Assembly (NCBI GenBank): GCA_036746695.1
Contig: DAIODP010000001.1
Span: 1,426,001-1,490,000 of the forward strand
Direction of reading: 5' to 3'
DNA length: 64,000 bases
Origin: UBA3006 sp036746695
GTDB taxonomy: Bacteria > Actinomycetota > Acidimicrobiia > Acidimicrobiales > Ilumatobacteraceae
Shown here piece after piece: positions 1 through 9,294 of the stretch. Position numbers and translations under genes: made by a program. The first letter of the stretch is position 1. The number at the start of each line of letters is the position of its first letter. The notes beneath the pieces are model-generated. The model saw only the letters and a list, made by a program, of their open reading frames with translations, had not been told where the DNA came from and did not search any database.

Positions 1-57
1 AGACAGCAAGCCAAGTTGGGCCGAGAATTAATCTGACGTTTCGACGCATTATTAAAA

Positions 58-990
58 CTATTGATTAAGTCGAACACGTTGTGCAGCATCAATATGTTCA
101 ACAGTTAAGCCACAGCAACCACCAATGAGTTGCACACCTTCGTTCATCCACTGCCGGTAAAACGACTCGAGTCGTGCCGGCTCAATCAGGTCGACAAATT
201 GCCAGTCGGGCATTTCGAAGTAGCCCGAGTCTGGATATGCAGATAGTGGACCATCGAATGTTTTGCGAATGGTGGCAAGACACTCGGAGATCAATTCGGC
301 ACCGGTGTGCATCACGCCAACCACATCGACTCCTTGTTTGGGAATGAAGCGAGTTATTTCGTCTATTGGCAAGTCGTCAAACGCGTGGAACGACACCACT
401 TTGCCGTCGGCTGTGCGACGTGCACTCATACCGAACCACACCGGGAGGCCGGTGGAAAGTGCTGCCTCGAGAGCAAGCGGAATGCGAGTTGGCTCGTACA
501 TCATCTCGAGCATGATGTGATCTACTCCCGAACTTTTCAACACATTTGCGAGTTCGAAAAAAGCGTCAGAGATTTGGTTGAGTGGTGGCGTTTTCTTTGG
601 GTCGACAACAGCTGTGCCCTCGGCAACGGGCACCATGTGGGAAAGGGAACCAGCAACGGCAATGTTTCGTCCTGCAGGTGCCAAGTCGCGGGCGCGGAGT
701 GCTGCCTCGACAGCAATTCGATTGATTTCTTCCACTCGATCGCCGAACCCGGCATCAGTCAGCATCAACCGAGAAGAAGCAAACGTGTTGGCAGTAATGA
801 CGTCCGAGCCAGCCTTGATGTAGTCGAGATGGATTTGGGTGAGCAGATCACTGTTGTCGAGTGACGCGGGGCCGCACCAAGACGCTGGGTCCATCGTGGC
901 GCCACGCCTTTGCAGTTCGGTGCCGGTTGCGCCATCGAGAACGATTGTTTCGCCTGCATCTAGCCGACTTTTGATGTGTTGGTAGCTCAT
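58..990 (-). CDS. homocysteine S-methyltransferase family protein
   Basis: A 310-residue TIM-barrel protein of the Pfam S-methyl_trans family, which moves a methyl group from a donor such as S-methylmethionine or betaine onto homocysteine through a zinc-bound thiolate. The N-terminus has the family signature LDGATGTELQRRG (about 19-31), and the C-terminus has the paired zinc cysteines in LIGGCCG (290-293). The third zinc ligand, usually Cys in a GxNC motif, is replaced: the sequence reads GVMHTGAEL with His at about 228. The methyl donor cannot be told from sequence. It is divergent from the FAD oxidase, with about 40 bp between the starts. No SAM riboswitch fits in that gap. Family assignment is firm; activity is less certain because of the altered ligand. 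Confidence 0.85.
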   Translation of the reverse strand: MSYQHIKSRLDAGETIVLDGATGTELQRRGATMDPASWCGPASLDNSDLLTQIHLDYIKAGSDVITANTFASSRLMLTDAGFGDRVEEINRIAVEAALRARDLAPAGRNIAVAGSLSHMVPVAEGTAVVDPKKTPPLNQISDAFFELANVLKSSGVDHIMLEMMYEPTRIPLALEAALSTGLPVWFGMSARRTADGKVVSFHAFDDLPIDEITRFIPKQGVDVVGVMHTGAELISECLATIRKTFDGPLSAYPDSGYFEMPDWQFVDLIEPARLESFYRQWMNEGVQLIGGCCGLTVEHIDAAQRVRLNQ

Positions 991-1031
991 GTAGGCAACG
1001 CTAACCGCACGAAAGATAGAGTTTGAGCGTA

Positions 1032-2423
1032 ATGAGCATTGTTTCTCACAGTTCCACGATTGACGAGCTGCGCCAGGCTCTTGGCGACAAAGTGTCGGTT
1101 AATCAGACAATGCGCGAGCACCATTCCAAAGACGAGAGTTTTCACCTTGCAACACTTCCCGATGCGGTGGTGTATGCAACTTGTACCGAGGATGTGGCTA
1201 CAACTCTCAAAATCTGCAACAAGAACCGCACACCAGTTGTTGCGTTTGGTGCGGGTACTTCATTAGAGGGCAACAGCACACCTATCTATGGTGGAGTTTC
1301 ACTTGATGTTTCGCAGATGGACAAAGTGTTGCGCATCAGCCAGGAGGATCTGGACTGCACATTGCAGCCGGGTGTGCGCCGAAAACAACTGAATGAAATC
1401 TTGGCGACTCATGGTTTGTTCTTCCCCGTCGACCCAGGTGCTGACGCAACATTGGGGGGCATGGCCGCAACGGGCGCTTCTGGCACTACCACGGTGAAAT
1501 ATGGTGCCATGAAGCAGTTGGTGATGAGCCTGACCGTTGTCACGCCCAATGGGGAAGTGATCACGACGTCGCGCCGCGCCCGCAAAACTTCTGCAGGGTA
1601 CGACCTCACACACTTGTTCGTTGGTAGCGAGGGCACATTGGGTGTCATCACCGAATTGACCTTGCGTGTTTTTGGAATTCCAGAAGTGATTGCTGCGGCA
1701 ACCATGCAGTTCCCGTCATTGCGGTCGGCGGTGGATGGTGTGATTGAAGTGATTCAGTACGGCATTGGTGTGGCGCGAATCGAACTGTTGGACTCTGATG
1801 CCGTGCAGGCAGTGAACAAATATTCGGATAGCAACTTGCCAGAGCAAACATTGTTGCTGATGGAGTTTCACGGTTCGGCCGAGTCGACAGCAATTGATAT
1901 TGCGGCCACCCGCGAAGTGCTTGAACGACATAGCGGTTCGGGTTTCGTTCAAACTACCGATGAAGCCGAGCGAAGGAAGCTCTGGCAAGCGCGACACGAC
2001 ACGTCGCTTGCATGTCGGTCGCTTGTCAAGAATGCAAAGAACTTCGCAACCGACGTGTGTGTTCCTATTTCGCGGCTGAGCGACTGCATCGAAGAGACGC
2101 AAGCCGACCTCGTTGCATCACAGTTGTTTGGCCCGATCATCGGGCATGTTGGCGACGGAAACTTTCATGTGGTGCTGAGTGTGGATCCTGAAGACCACCC
2201 AATGGTGGAACGAATGGAGCAATTTCATTCCCGACTCGTTGAGCGCGCGCTTGCCATGGAAGGCACGTGCACGGGTGAGCATGGAATTGGCATGGGCAAA
2301 ATTGATTACTTGGTTGATGAACTTGGCAACGAAGCAGTTGGCGTAATGGCAACGATCAAGAAGGCTCTTGATCCCAATGGCATTATGAACCCCGGCAAAA
2401 TAATTGCGGGTACGTTCTTCTAA
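1032..2423 (+). CDS. FAD-linked oxidase, GlcD / D-lactate dehydrogenase type
   Basis: A 463-residue flavoprotein with an N-terminal FAD_binding_4 (PCMH-type) domain and a C-terminal FAD-oxidase_C domain, the layout of GlcD and LDHD, which oxidise 2-hydroxy acids such as glycolate or D-lactate. FAD-loop signatures AFGAGTSLEGN and PGADATLGGMAATG are visible. The C-terminal motifs GHVGDGNFH and GEHGIGMGK supply the metal-binding histidines and substrate site typical of the family. Length is normal. I placed the start at ATG 1032; an in-frame TTG at 1023 would add three residues. No glcE or glcF partner follows, which favours a stand-alone LDHD-like enzyme. Its stop lies 5 bp from the convergent LysE gene. 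The exact substrate is not determined. Confidence 0.85.
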   Translation: MSIVSHSSTIDELRQALGDKVSVNQTMREHHSKDESFHLATLPDAVVYATCTEDVATTLKICNKNRTPVVAFGAGTSLEGNSTPIYGGVSLDVSQMDKVLRISQEDLDCTLQPGVRRKQLNEILATHGLFFPVDPGADATLGGMAATGASGTTTVKYGAMKQLVMSLTVVTPNGEVITTSRRARKTSAGYDLTHLFVGSEGTLGVITELTLRVFGIPEVIAAATMQFPSLRSAVDGVIEVIQYGIGVARIELLDSDAVQAVNKYSDSNLPEQTLLLMEFHGSAESTAIDIAATREVLERHSGSGFVQTTDEAERRKLWQARHDTSLACRSLVKNAKNFATDVCVPISRLSDCIEETQADLVASQLFGPIIGHVGDGNFHVVLSVDPEDHPMVERMEQFHSRLVERALAMEGTCTGEHGIGMGKIDYLVDELGNEAVGVMATIKKALDPNGIMNPGKIIAGTFF

Positions 2424-2428
2424 GCGAG

Positions 2429-3052
2429 TTACCTTCTCGTTGTAGAAGCAATCGCGCCAAGCGCGATGAAAACACTGCCCGCCACATAGCGCTGCACGAA
2501 TGGCAGAGATTTGCCGCGTAGCAAAGTGCCGCGAAGTGCACTAGCCAATATCGCAAATAGCGAATCGGAGATGCAGCCGAGAACTACAAAAGTTGAACCT
2601 AGGACAAGCGACTGCAGAGCAGCCGAGCCTCGGTCGGCATCAATGAATTGCGGTAAGAACGAAAGAAAAAAGAGCGCGACTTTGGGATTGAACGTGTTGA
2701 CAACAATTCCCTGAGTGAAGGCTCGGCGGCGGCTCATTGGGTCGTTCAACTGATTGACGGCCTGGGCCTTTGTCGCAAGTGTGCGAATACCTATATATAT
2801 GAGATAACCGGCACCAATCCATTTCACTGCGGAAAACGCGGCAGCAGAGGTGGCGATGACGGCAGAAAGCCCAACGGTCGCGGCGATGACGTGCATGAAA
2901 TTACCTATCTCGAGGCCGGCAACAGCTGCGAGGGCAACGTTTCGGCCATCGGCAACGCTGCGGTTGATGATGTACAGCACTGCCGGTCCTGGAATAACAA
3001 GGAGCGCTAGGGATGCAATACCGAACGCGAGTAAGGACTCGATCGACGGCAT
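2429..3052 (-). CDS. LysE/RhtB family exporter
   Basis: A 207-residue membrane protein of the LysE/RhtB translocator family, which exports amino acids or small metabolites. The N-terminal family pattern is present (about six hydrophobic segments, with GPAVLYIINRSVADG in the first loop), followed by the conserved NTFNPKVALFFLSFLPQF segment near residue 120, the usual NPK motif of RhtB proteins. Length is typical (about 205). It is transcribed toward the FAD oxidase with only 5 bp between stops, and away from the ferredoxin/P450 pair. The exported substrate cannot be inferred. Confidence 0.9.
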   Translation of the reverse strand: MPSIESLLAFGIASLALLVIPGPAVLYIINRSVADGRNVALAAVAGLEIGNFMHVIAATVGLSAVIATSAAAFSAVKWIGAGYLIYIGIRTLATKAQAVNQLNDPMSRRRAFTQGIVVNTFNPKVALFFLSFLPQFIDADRGSAALQSLVLGSTFVVLGCISDSLFAILASALRGTLLRGKSLPFVQRYVAGSVFIALGAIASTTRR

Positions 3053-3134
3053 GAAGATAGTTTACGAAGCGGTCCAGTCTCTTCTCCCTGTGTCCGATGA
3101 ACAAACCCGATGGAAGGTTGATTAGCCTGTGGGT

Positions 3135-3329
3135 ATGCGAGTTTCAGTAGACAGCGGTTCTTGCCACGGGCACCAAATGTGTGCCATTGCGGCGCCAGAA
3201 GTTTTCGGTAGCGATGAAATGGGCAACGCTACAGTGCTCATCGCAGAAGACATTCCTGCCGAACTGCAAGCGAAGGCACGTCGTGCCGAAGCAAACTGCC
3301 CGGAGCGCGCAATCATCATCACCGAATAA
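3135..3329 (+). CDS. 3Fe-4S ferredoxin, P450-associated, CxxHxxC type
   Basis: A 64-residue ferredoxin of the Fer4_13/Fer4_15 type that probably passes electrons to the cytochrome P450 encoded 15 bp downstream. The cluster motif is CHGHQMC, in which the second position of a normal 4Fe-4S CxxCxxC is His, with the third cysteine in NCPERAI near the C-terminus. Such substitutions are known in mycobacterial P450 ferredoxins and point to a 3Fe-4S cluster. I chose ATG 3135 because the paralogue at 53 kb begins in the same way (MRVTVDS versus MRVSVDS); GTG 3129 is an alternative. No ferredoxin reductase gene is adjacent. Confidence 0.88.
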   Translation: MRVSVDSGSCHGHQMCAIAAPEVFGSDEMGNATVLIAEDIPAELQAKARRAEANCPERAIIITE

Positions 3330-3344
3330 CTGGGGGGTTATTTC

Positions 3345-4553
3345 ATGACTGATACACGGAAGCCAGTCGAAAGCATTCTGACCGACTACGACATTTTCGA
3401 TCCGGAATTCATCAAGGATCCATATTCAGCTTTCAGCGAGATCCGCGAATCTGGCTGCCCGATTGCACACACCGATCGCTACGAGGGTTCGTGGTTGCCA
3501 ACGCGCTACGACGACGTGGTTGCTATTGCTCAGGAATACGAAACCTTCACCTCGCAGTCGGTTTTGGTCTTGCCGCCAATCCCTGGCCAAAACGAAGGAC
3601 AATACGGCGGCGTTAAAGCACCACCGATTTCCTCAGATCCACCAGAGCACCATTGGCATCGCCGACTTATCCTTCCCGTTTTCGCACCGCAGGCTGTTGC
3701 GAAATATGAACAGGGAACGAAAGATTTATGCAATTCGCTGATTGACGAATTTATTGACAAGGGTGTTGCCGATGTGGCGGGCGACTACGCGCAGCACATT
3801 CCGGTTCGTGTGATTGCCACGTTGCTGGGTGTGCCACTTGAGATGGAGGACGACTTCACTGCATGGGTTCGTGCAGCGCTCGAGAACATCACCGACATTG
3901 AGGGCCGCAAGTGGGCACGACAGAACATCATCCAATTCTTTTTGGCGCAAGTGGAAGATCGGAAAAACAACCCGCGCGAGAACGATTTCATTTCGGAGTT
4001 GATGAACACCGAAGTTGAAGGCAAGAAAGTGCCGCTTGATTACGTGTTGGGTGTGTGCAACTTGATGTTGGTTGCCGGCGTTGACACCACGTGGTCGGCA
4101 ATCGGATCATGCATGTGGCACATGGCCCAGCACCCAGAGCATCGCAAGGCGTTACGCGACAACCCCGAGTTGTGGCCAACAGCCATTGAGGAACTACTTC
4201 GTGTGTACGCGCCAGTGACGATGGCTCGAGTGCTGTCGAAAGATGCCGAGTTTCAGGGTTGCCCAATGAAAGCAGGCGACAGGGTGTTGATGGCGTTTCC
4301 TGCTGCCAACCGCGACCCTCGCCAGTTTGAGAACCCCGATGAAGTGATCTTGGATCGTGAGCACAATCGTCACGTTGCATTCGGCTCGGGTATTCACCGC
4401 TGCGCAGGAAGCAACCTTGCACGCTTGGAAGTTCGCGTTGCGCTGCAAACATTCCTTGCGCGTATTCCCGAATTTGAGCTGGTTAACCCTGATGATGTGA
4501 CATGGGCTGGCGGTCAGGTGCACGGCCCACGCCGATGCATGGTCAAGTTTTAG
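3345..4553 (+). CDS. cytochrome P450
   Basis: A 402-residue soluble bacterial cytochrome P450, a haem monooxygenase. Diagnostic motifs: I-helix AGVDTT (oxygen activation), K-helix EELLR (ExxR), and the haem-binding loop FGSGIHRCAGSNLAR with the proximal cysteine at about residue 353. Length matches class I bacterial P450s. It forms a two-gene operon with the ferredoxin just upstream, its likely electron donor. A GGGGG-containing ribosome binding site precedes ATG 3345. Its stop abuts the convergent MMPL gene with no gap. Substrate unknown; neighbouring genes do not form an obvious biosynthetic cluster. Confidence 0.95.
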   Translation: MTDTRKPVESILTDYDIFDPEFIKDPYSAFSEIRESGCPIAHTDRYEGSWLPTRYDDVVAIAQEYETFTSQSVLVLPPIPGQNEGQYGGVKAPPISSDPPEHHWHRRLILPVFAPQAVAKYEQGTKDLCNSLIDEFIDKGVADVAGDYAQHIPVRVIATLLGVPLEMEDDFTAWVRAALENITDIEGRKWARQNIIQFFLAQVEDRKNNPRENDFISELMNTEVEGKKVPLDYVLGVCNLMLVAGVDTTWSAIGSCMWHMAQHPEHRKALRDNPELWPTAIEELLRVYAPVTMARVLSKDAEFQGCPMKAGDRVLMAFPAANRDPRQFENPDEVILDREHNRHVAFGSGIHRCAGSNLARLEVRVALQTFLARIPEFELVNPDDVTWAGGQVHGPRRCMVKF

Positions 4554-6830
4554 TTACTTCGCCTCATCGTCAACTAGCGCCATGTGATGGTGTCCTTCGA
4601 CATCAATCTTTGGCAAGATTTTGTTGATCCAGGCTGGTATCCACCAGTTTTTGTCACCAAGTAGTTCCATCGTCGCTGGCACCAGCACCATTCGCACGAT
4701 GGTTGCGTCAATGAACACTGCCGTGGCTAGGCCCAAGCCAAACAGTTTCAGCTGTCGGTCGTAACCAAGGACGAATGCAGAGAACACGAACACCATGATG
4801 AGGGCCGCAGCCGTGATTACTCGCGCGGTTGCGGTGAGACCGTCGGCCACTGCTGTTGCATTGTCGCCGGTTCGGTCGTATTCCTCTTTGACGCGAGACA
4901 ACAAGAACACTTCGTAGTCCATCGACAAGCCAAAGACAATGGCGAACAACATCATTGGGGCCCAGCTTTCAATTGGGCCGGCTTTGCCAACACCGATCAG
5001 GTTCATGCCCCAACCCCATTGGAAGATGGCGACAATGACGCCGTATGCGGCACCGATGGAAAGCAGGTTCATGATCACTGCCTTAAGCGGCACCAGCACG
5101 CTTCGGAATACTGCCATCAACAGAAGAAACGAAAGAGACAACACTCCAACGAAGAGCAACGGCATGCGCCCGCCAATGCCATCGGCGAAGTCGACACTTG
5201 CAGCCGTGAAGCCGCCAACTTTGGCCTCGACGCCCGTCGATGGGATGAAGTCGTTTCGCAGTGTGCGAATGAGGTCGGTAGTTGCCTCATCCTGTGGCGC
5301 GGTTGTTGGATAAGCAATGACCAACGAAAGGCTGCCATCTTGCGAGGCGGGTACGCCCTGTGCGAATGCGATGCCGGGCACAGTGCTGATTCGATTGACA
5401 AAGCCTGCAAGCGCATCTGGGTTTGCTGAAGTTTCACCTTGCACCGTGATGAAGAGCGGGCCGTTGAAACCTGGGCCGAAACCTTCGGCGAGCATGTCGT
5501 ATGCCCTGCGGACTGTGGAGTCTGTTGGCGCATTGCCGTTGTCGCCGAAGCCGAGACGGATGGAAGCAAGCGGAGACGCAAGCACCAAGAGGATTGCAGT
5601 TGCAGCAAGCGCTGCTGTCCATGGCCGGCGCTGAATGAAGCGGCTCCAGCGATACCAAAACGTTAATTCTTTGGCTTTTTGGACGCGCTTTGGAACAGCC
5701 TTGCGCAATGGCTTCACGACAAAACTGAGCAACATGATGACTACTGCAGAGGCGATGCCAGCAAAGAAAATCGGCAGCGATGTGGCGACCACTGAAACGA
5801 AAGCGAACACCACGAATGCAATAAGTGCAATTAATGCCGCGCGCGTAGTGACGTCGATTCGATGCTTGACCATTGCCAACAGCGAAGGCAACAAGGTAAT
5901 AGATGCAATCATCATGAGCAACACGCCGATGACGGCGCCGATTGCAAGGCCGCGAGCAAACGCGAGGCCCATGAGGAAGAGCCCAAGGAGCGAGATGATT
6001 ACGGTGATGCCTGCAAAAATGACTGCACGGCCCGAAGTGTCGACGGCGTCGACCACTGCATCTTCAACGCTGAGACCGTTTTCGAGACCTTCTCTATACC
6101 GAGTGACAATAAATAGCGCGTAGTCGATGCCAACACCGAGGCCGATCATGGCAACGAGCGAAGTGGTGAAGTCGGGCATTGGCAACAAGTTGCTGAGCAC
6201 GATGACGAGCGAAGTACCCACGCCCAAACCAATGAGCGCGGTTCCAATTGGCAGGCCCATTGCAAGAACCGAACCAAAAGCAAGCACCAAGATCACAATC
6301 GCTGCAAGCAGACCGTACGCCTCGCTGGCTGGAAGCTCGAACTCGGCAAAAATGTTTCCGCCGTACTCGATGGTGAAGTTTGGAATTTCAATTTTCTCGC
6401 CAATTTTTTGGATCTCTTCGGAAAGTGTGATGAGTTCGGTCTGTGAACGAATGGTTACGTCGAGTGCAGCGAAGGCTGTTGTTCCCGCGGGGTTGATTTG
6501 GCCTTCGGTATCGAACGGGCTGGTAACGGTGACGCCGTTGAGTGCGCCAACCTCACTGAACATGGTGGCCATGGCCGCTTTGATTTCGTCTGTGACGACA
6601 CCTGCTGGCGATGTAAAGACAATTTCGCCAGAGAACCCGGCGCGGTCTGGGCTGTTCGCTTCAAGCAACTGCTGCACGTCGTTGGCTTCGCTTTTTGGTA
6701 ATTCAAATTCGGTACTGAAACTGGAACCCATCGAACCGGCGGCAATGCCGAGAACCACGAGGAGCACAAGCCAAAGCCCCACCATAAGACGGCGACGGCG
6801 AACGCAAAAACGAGCAAGATTTTGGAGCAT
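4554..6830 (-). CDS. MMPL family RND-type transporter
   Basis: A 758-residue polytopic membrane protein of the MMPL (mycobacterial membrane protein large) family, proton-driven exporters of lipids or other hydrophobic compounds in actinobacteria. Two RND halves are visible, each with a first membrane helix, an extracytoplasmic domain and a five-helix bundle. The proton-relay motifs GLGVGIDYALFIVTRYREG (first half) and FGLSMDYEVFLLSRVKEEY (second half) are intact. The start MLQNLARFCVRRRR gives a typical basic N-terminus before helix 1. No MmpS partner or polyketide synthase is nearby, so the cargo is unknown. Confidence 0.92.
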   Translation of the reverse strand: MLQNLARFCVRRRRLMVGLWLVLLVVLGIAAGSMGSSFSTEFELPKSEANDVQQLLEANSPDRAGFSGEIVFTSPAGVVTDEIKAAMATMFSEVGALNGVTVTSPFDTEGQINPAGTTAFAALDVTIRSQTELITLSEEIQKIGEKIEIPNFTIEYGGNIFAEFELPASEAYGLLAAIVILVLAFGSVLAMGLPIGTALIGLGVGTSLVIVLSNLLPMPDFTTSLVAMIGLGVGIDYALFIVTRYREGLENGLSVEDAVVDAVDTSGRAVIFAGITVIISLLGLFLMGLAFARGLAIGAVIGVLLMMIASITLLPSLLAMVKHRIDVTTRAALIALIAFVVFAFVSVVATSLPIFFAGIASAVVIMLLSFVVKPLRKAVPKRVQKAKELTFWYRWSRFIQRRPWTAALAATAILLVLASPLASIRLGFGDNGNAPTDSTVRRAYDMLAEGFGPGFNGPLFITVQGETSANPDALAGFVNRISTVPGIAFAQGVPASQDGSLSLVIAYPTTAPQDEATTDLIRTLRNDFIPSTGVEAKVGGFTAASVDFADGIGGRMPLLFVGVLSLSFLLLMAVFRSVLVPLKAVIMNLLSIGAAYGVIVAIFQWGWGMNLIGVGKAGPIESWAPMMLFAIVFGLSMDYEVFLLSRVKEEYDRTGDNATAVADGLTATARVITAAALIMVFVFSAFVLGYDRQLKLFGLGLATAVFIDATIVRMVLVPATMELLGDKNWWIPAWINKILPKIDVEGHHHMALVDDEAK

Positions 6831-6925
6831 GAGGGACTTTCGTTAGGGGGTTGGGCAGCGATAACGCGTGCTCCGTACAGAATAATAAGAGGCGTGAGTA
6901 TTTGGGCGGATTGAAGTGCGTGACC

Positions 6926-8383
6926 TCAGTCGCGCCAAGCAACCCCGTCGGGCCACTGGCCGATACCACCGTTTTCAATCAACATGCTGGTGAGCTGGCG
7001 GTTGGTGTGTCTCGAACGCCATACCAACATGTCTTGGGTCATCTGCAAGGTTGCACTGGTATCAGTTAGATATGTGCGCCATGTGGGGTCGGCGGCAAGG
7101 TCGAAGGAGAGCCACGAACCATTTCCAAATTGCACGTATGCCCGGTTGTCGTACACACGGGTAGTGAGGTGTTGTTGTTCGAGGCGTTGGTCCCATGGCC
7201 ATTGTCTTTGAGATTGTCGAATGAACCAACTACGCCAGTCGTATTCGTACGTTGCTGCATCGCGCCACCAAGGTGGTTGATTGCCGGAAAGAAATGGTGT
7301 CAGGGGCAGGCCATCACATTGCGACGGAACTGGTTGCCCGAGTGCTTCGGCAATCGTGGGAAAAATGTCGATGTTCTCGGTAAATTCGTTGACCGTTGTT
7401 CCGAACTGAGCACTGTTACGAGGATCGCGAACAATTCCAAGAATGTGATAACTCTGAGGAAAGAAGCCAAGTTTCTCGCGAAGCCCATGATCGCCAAGTT
7501 GCTCGCCGTGATCGGCAGTAACGATGATCATGGTGTTATCCCACATGTTCATCTCTACGAGCGCGTCCCACACTCGGCCTAATTGTTCGTCAACATCGCC
7601 GATCATTCCGTAGTACTGCGCCCGCATGTGGCGCTTGCCCGCTTCGTCGGCTGGGGCCGATGCGCTGTCAATCTGCATGAACATTTCATGTGCGGGGTGT
7701 AAGTCGGAGCCTGGCGCAATTGGCAGCTCCACATCGGCTGGGTCATATGCTTTCGACCACTTTCCTGCGGCAGCAAAGGGTGGATGTGGGCGTAGGTAGC
7801 TGGCATGTGCAAACCACGGGCCATCTTGTTTTTTCAACCAACCCAACAGATGGTCGGTGAGGAACGTTGAGAGTCCAAATTGCTCGGGGCGATCTGGCTC
7901 GGTTCGCAATGCATGTTGCGCATCCATTGGAAGATCGAAGCCATTTGCGCGAAGGTGTTCAATCCAAAGTTCATGATTCTCGGGAATGAAAAGTTTGCAA
8001 TCGAATCCTGGCAGCACACCTTCAAATGAATTGAGGCGCCAGTCGTCGGGGCCGCTCGCATCTCGTGGGTCGATTGCTTGATCGGTATACCCAAACAAAG
8101 TTGGCCAATAACCCGCGCGCTTGGCAAGAAGTGCAACGTTGTCAAACTCTCGGTTGAGCGGTGTGCCGTTGGCAACCACGCGATGATTCATCTGATACAT
8201 GCCCGTGTACAAACTTGCTCGGCCGGGCGAACAGGGCGCACATTGGCTGTAGTGCTTTGTCAGTCGAACTCCGTTTTTAGCCAACCGATCGAGGTTGGGT
8301 GTTTTCACAAGTGGATGGCCAGCAACCGACAAGCAATCGGCACGAAATTGATCCAAGGTGATGAGCAGGACATTGAGTGACAT
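6926..8383 (-). CDS. type I sulfatase / phosphonate monoester hydrolase family
   Basis: A 485-residue alkaline-phosphatase-superfamily hydrolase. The type I sulfatase signature CxPxR is present as CSPGR with the modifiable cysteine at about residue 51; this Cys would be converted to formylglycine by an FGE not seen in this window. Metal ligands are visible in ITLDQFRADC near the N-terminus and in VTADHGEQLGDHG, a pattern shared with phosphonate monoester hydrolases. There is no signal peptide, so the enzyme is probably cytoplasmic. I used ATG 8383; a TTG codon lies just before it at 8386. The start overlaps the divergent hydrolase gene, leaving almost no promoter space. Sulfate-ester versus phosphate-diester substrate is undecided. 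Confidence 0.85.
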   Translation of the reverse strand: MSLNVLLITLDQFRADCLSVAGHPLVKTPNLDRLAKNGVRLTKHYSQCAPCSPGRASLYTGMYQMNHRVVANGTPLNREFDNVALLAKRAGYWPTLFGYTDQAIDPRDASGPDDWRLNSFEGVLPGFDCKLFIPENHELWIEHLRANGFDLPMDAQHALRTEPDRPEQFGLSTFLTDHLLGWLKKQDGPWFAHASYLRPHPPFAAAGKWSKAYDPADVELPIAPGSDLHPAHEMFMQIDSASAPADEAGKRHMRAQYYGMIGDVDEQLGRVWDALVEMNMWDNTMIIVTADHGEQLGDHGLREKLGFFPQSYHILGIVRDPRNSAQFGTTVNEFTENIDIFPTIAEALGQPVPSQCDGLPLTPFLSGNQPPWWRDAATYEYDWRSWFIRQSQRQWPWDQRLEQQHLTTRVYDNRAYVQFGNGSWLSFDLAADPTWRTYLTDTSATLQMTQDMLVWRSRHTNRQLTSMLIENGGIGQWPDGVAWRD

Positions 8384-8385
8384 CA

Positions 8386-9294
8386 ATGGTGAAGCGTAGT
8401 GTGAGGGGCGTGAATGACGGATTGCCTACGAGTGAACTCATTGCCACTGGCACGGGAGTGCGCTTGAGGGTGGTGATGTGGGGTGACACGCAAACGTTGT
8501 CGGAGGTCCCGCTAGTGCTGGTTCATGGCCTGGCTTCTAATGCCATGTTATGGGAAGGTGCGGCACAGGCGTTTGTGGCGCTTGGTCACCCTGTGGTCGC
8601 GGTTGATTTGCGCGGGCATGGCCAAAGCGAAAAACCCGATGACGGTTATGACATGCAAACCGTAACTTTCGATCTTGCAAAACTGCTGGAAGTACTGGCG
8701 GTGCGCGGGTTCAATCGTCCGGTTGTCTGTGGGCAATCCTGGGGCGGCAACGTTGTCATTGAACTTGCGCATCAATACCCACAGCTTGTGCGTGGCGTAG
8801 TTGCGGTCGACGGTGGCTTTCTCGAATTGCAAAATCACTTTCCCGAATGGGAGGCATGTTCGATTGCGTTACGGCCGCCGAATTTGCTCGGAACCTCCGT
8901 TAAAAACATGCGTGAATACATGCAGCGCGCTCACCCCGACTGGCCACAAACAGGAATCGATGGGGCAATGGCCAACATGGAGCATCTGCCCGACGGCACT
9001 GTTCGTCCTTGGCTCACCTTGGATCGACATTTAAAGGTGTTGAGAGGCCTTTGGGAACACAAGCCGACACATCTATATAACGACATATCCGTGCCAGTGC
9101 TGTTTGTACCTGCAGAAGGGCCGGGCGGCGTGTTTGCTGAAACGAAGCGGCATGCTGTTGAGCAAGCGCTGAGTATGGTGCCAGTTGTTCGGGTTGAGTG
9201 GTTCAGCCCCGCCGATCATGATCTTCATGCTCAGCACCCAGAACGATTTGCTCAAGTTGTACATAAGGCCACTAAGGACGGATTCTTCGCATGA
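8386..9294 (+). CDS. alpha/beta hydrolase
   Basis: An approximately 300-residue alpha/beta-hydrolase-fold enzyme. The oxyanion-hole segment VLVHGLASNAMLWEG, the nucleophile elbow CGQSWGG (GxSxG) and a late catalytic His in the SPADHDLHAQHPERF stretch are all visible. The start is uncertain: in-frame GTG 8377, ATG 8386, GTG 8389 and GTG 8410 are all possible, and the first hydrophobic strand begins well downstream. The 3' end overlaps the next gene by 4 bp (ATGA at 9291), so the two are probably translationally coupled. Substrate unknown. Confidence 0.85.
   Translation: MVKRSVRGVNDGLPTSELIATGTGVRLRVVMWGDTQTLSEVPLVLVHGLASNAMLWEGAAQAFVALGHPVVAVDLRGHGQSEKPDDGYDMQTVTFDLAKLLEVLAVRGFNRPVVCGQSWGGNVVIELAHQYPQLVRGVVAVDGGFLELQNHFPEWEACSIALRPPNLLGTSVKNMREYMQRAHPDWPQTGIDGAMANMEHLPDGTVRPWLTLDRHLKVLRGLWEHKPTHLYNDISVPVLFVPAEGPGGVFAETKRHAVEQALSMVPVVRVEWFSPADHDLHAQHPERFAQVVHKATKDGFFA

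Noticed and set aside
991..1031. SAM or cobalamin riboswitch for the homocysteine methyltransferase
   Set aside because: The gap to the divergent gene is too short to hold either riboswitch, and no matching motif is visible.
3135..6830. Ferredoxin, P450 and MMPL genes as a biosynthesis-export cluster
   Set aside because: The MMPL gene is convergent and no synthase, tailoring or MmpS gene accompanies it; adjacency alone does not support a cluster.
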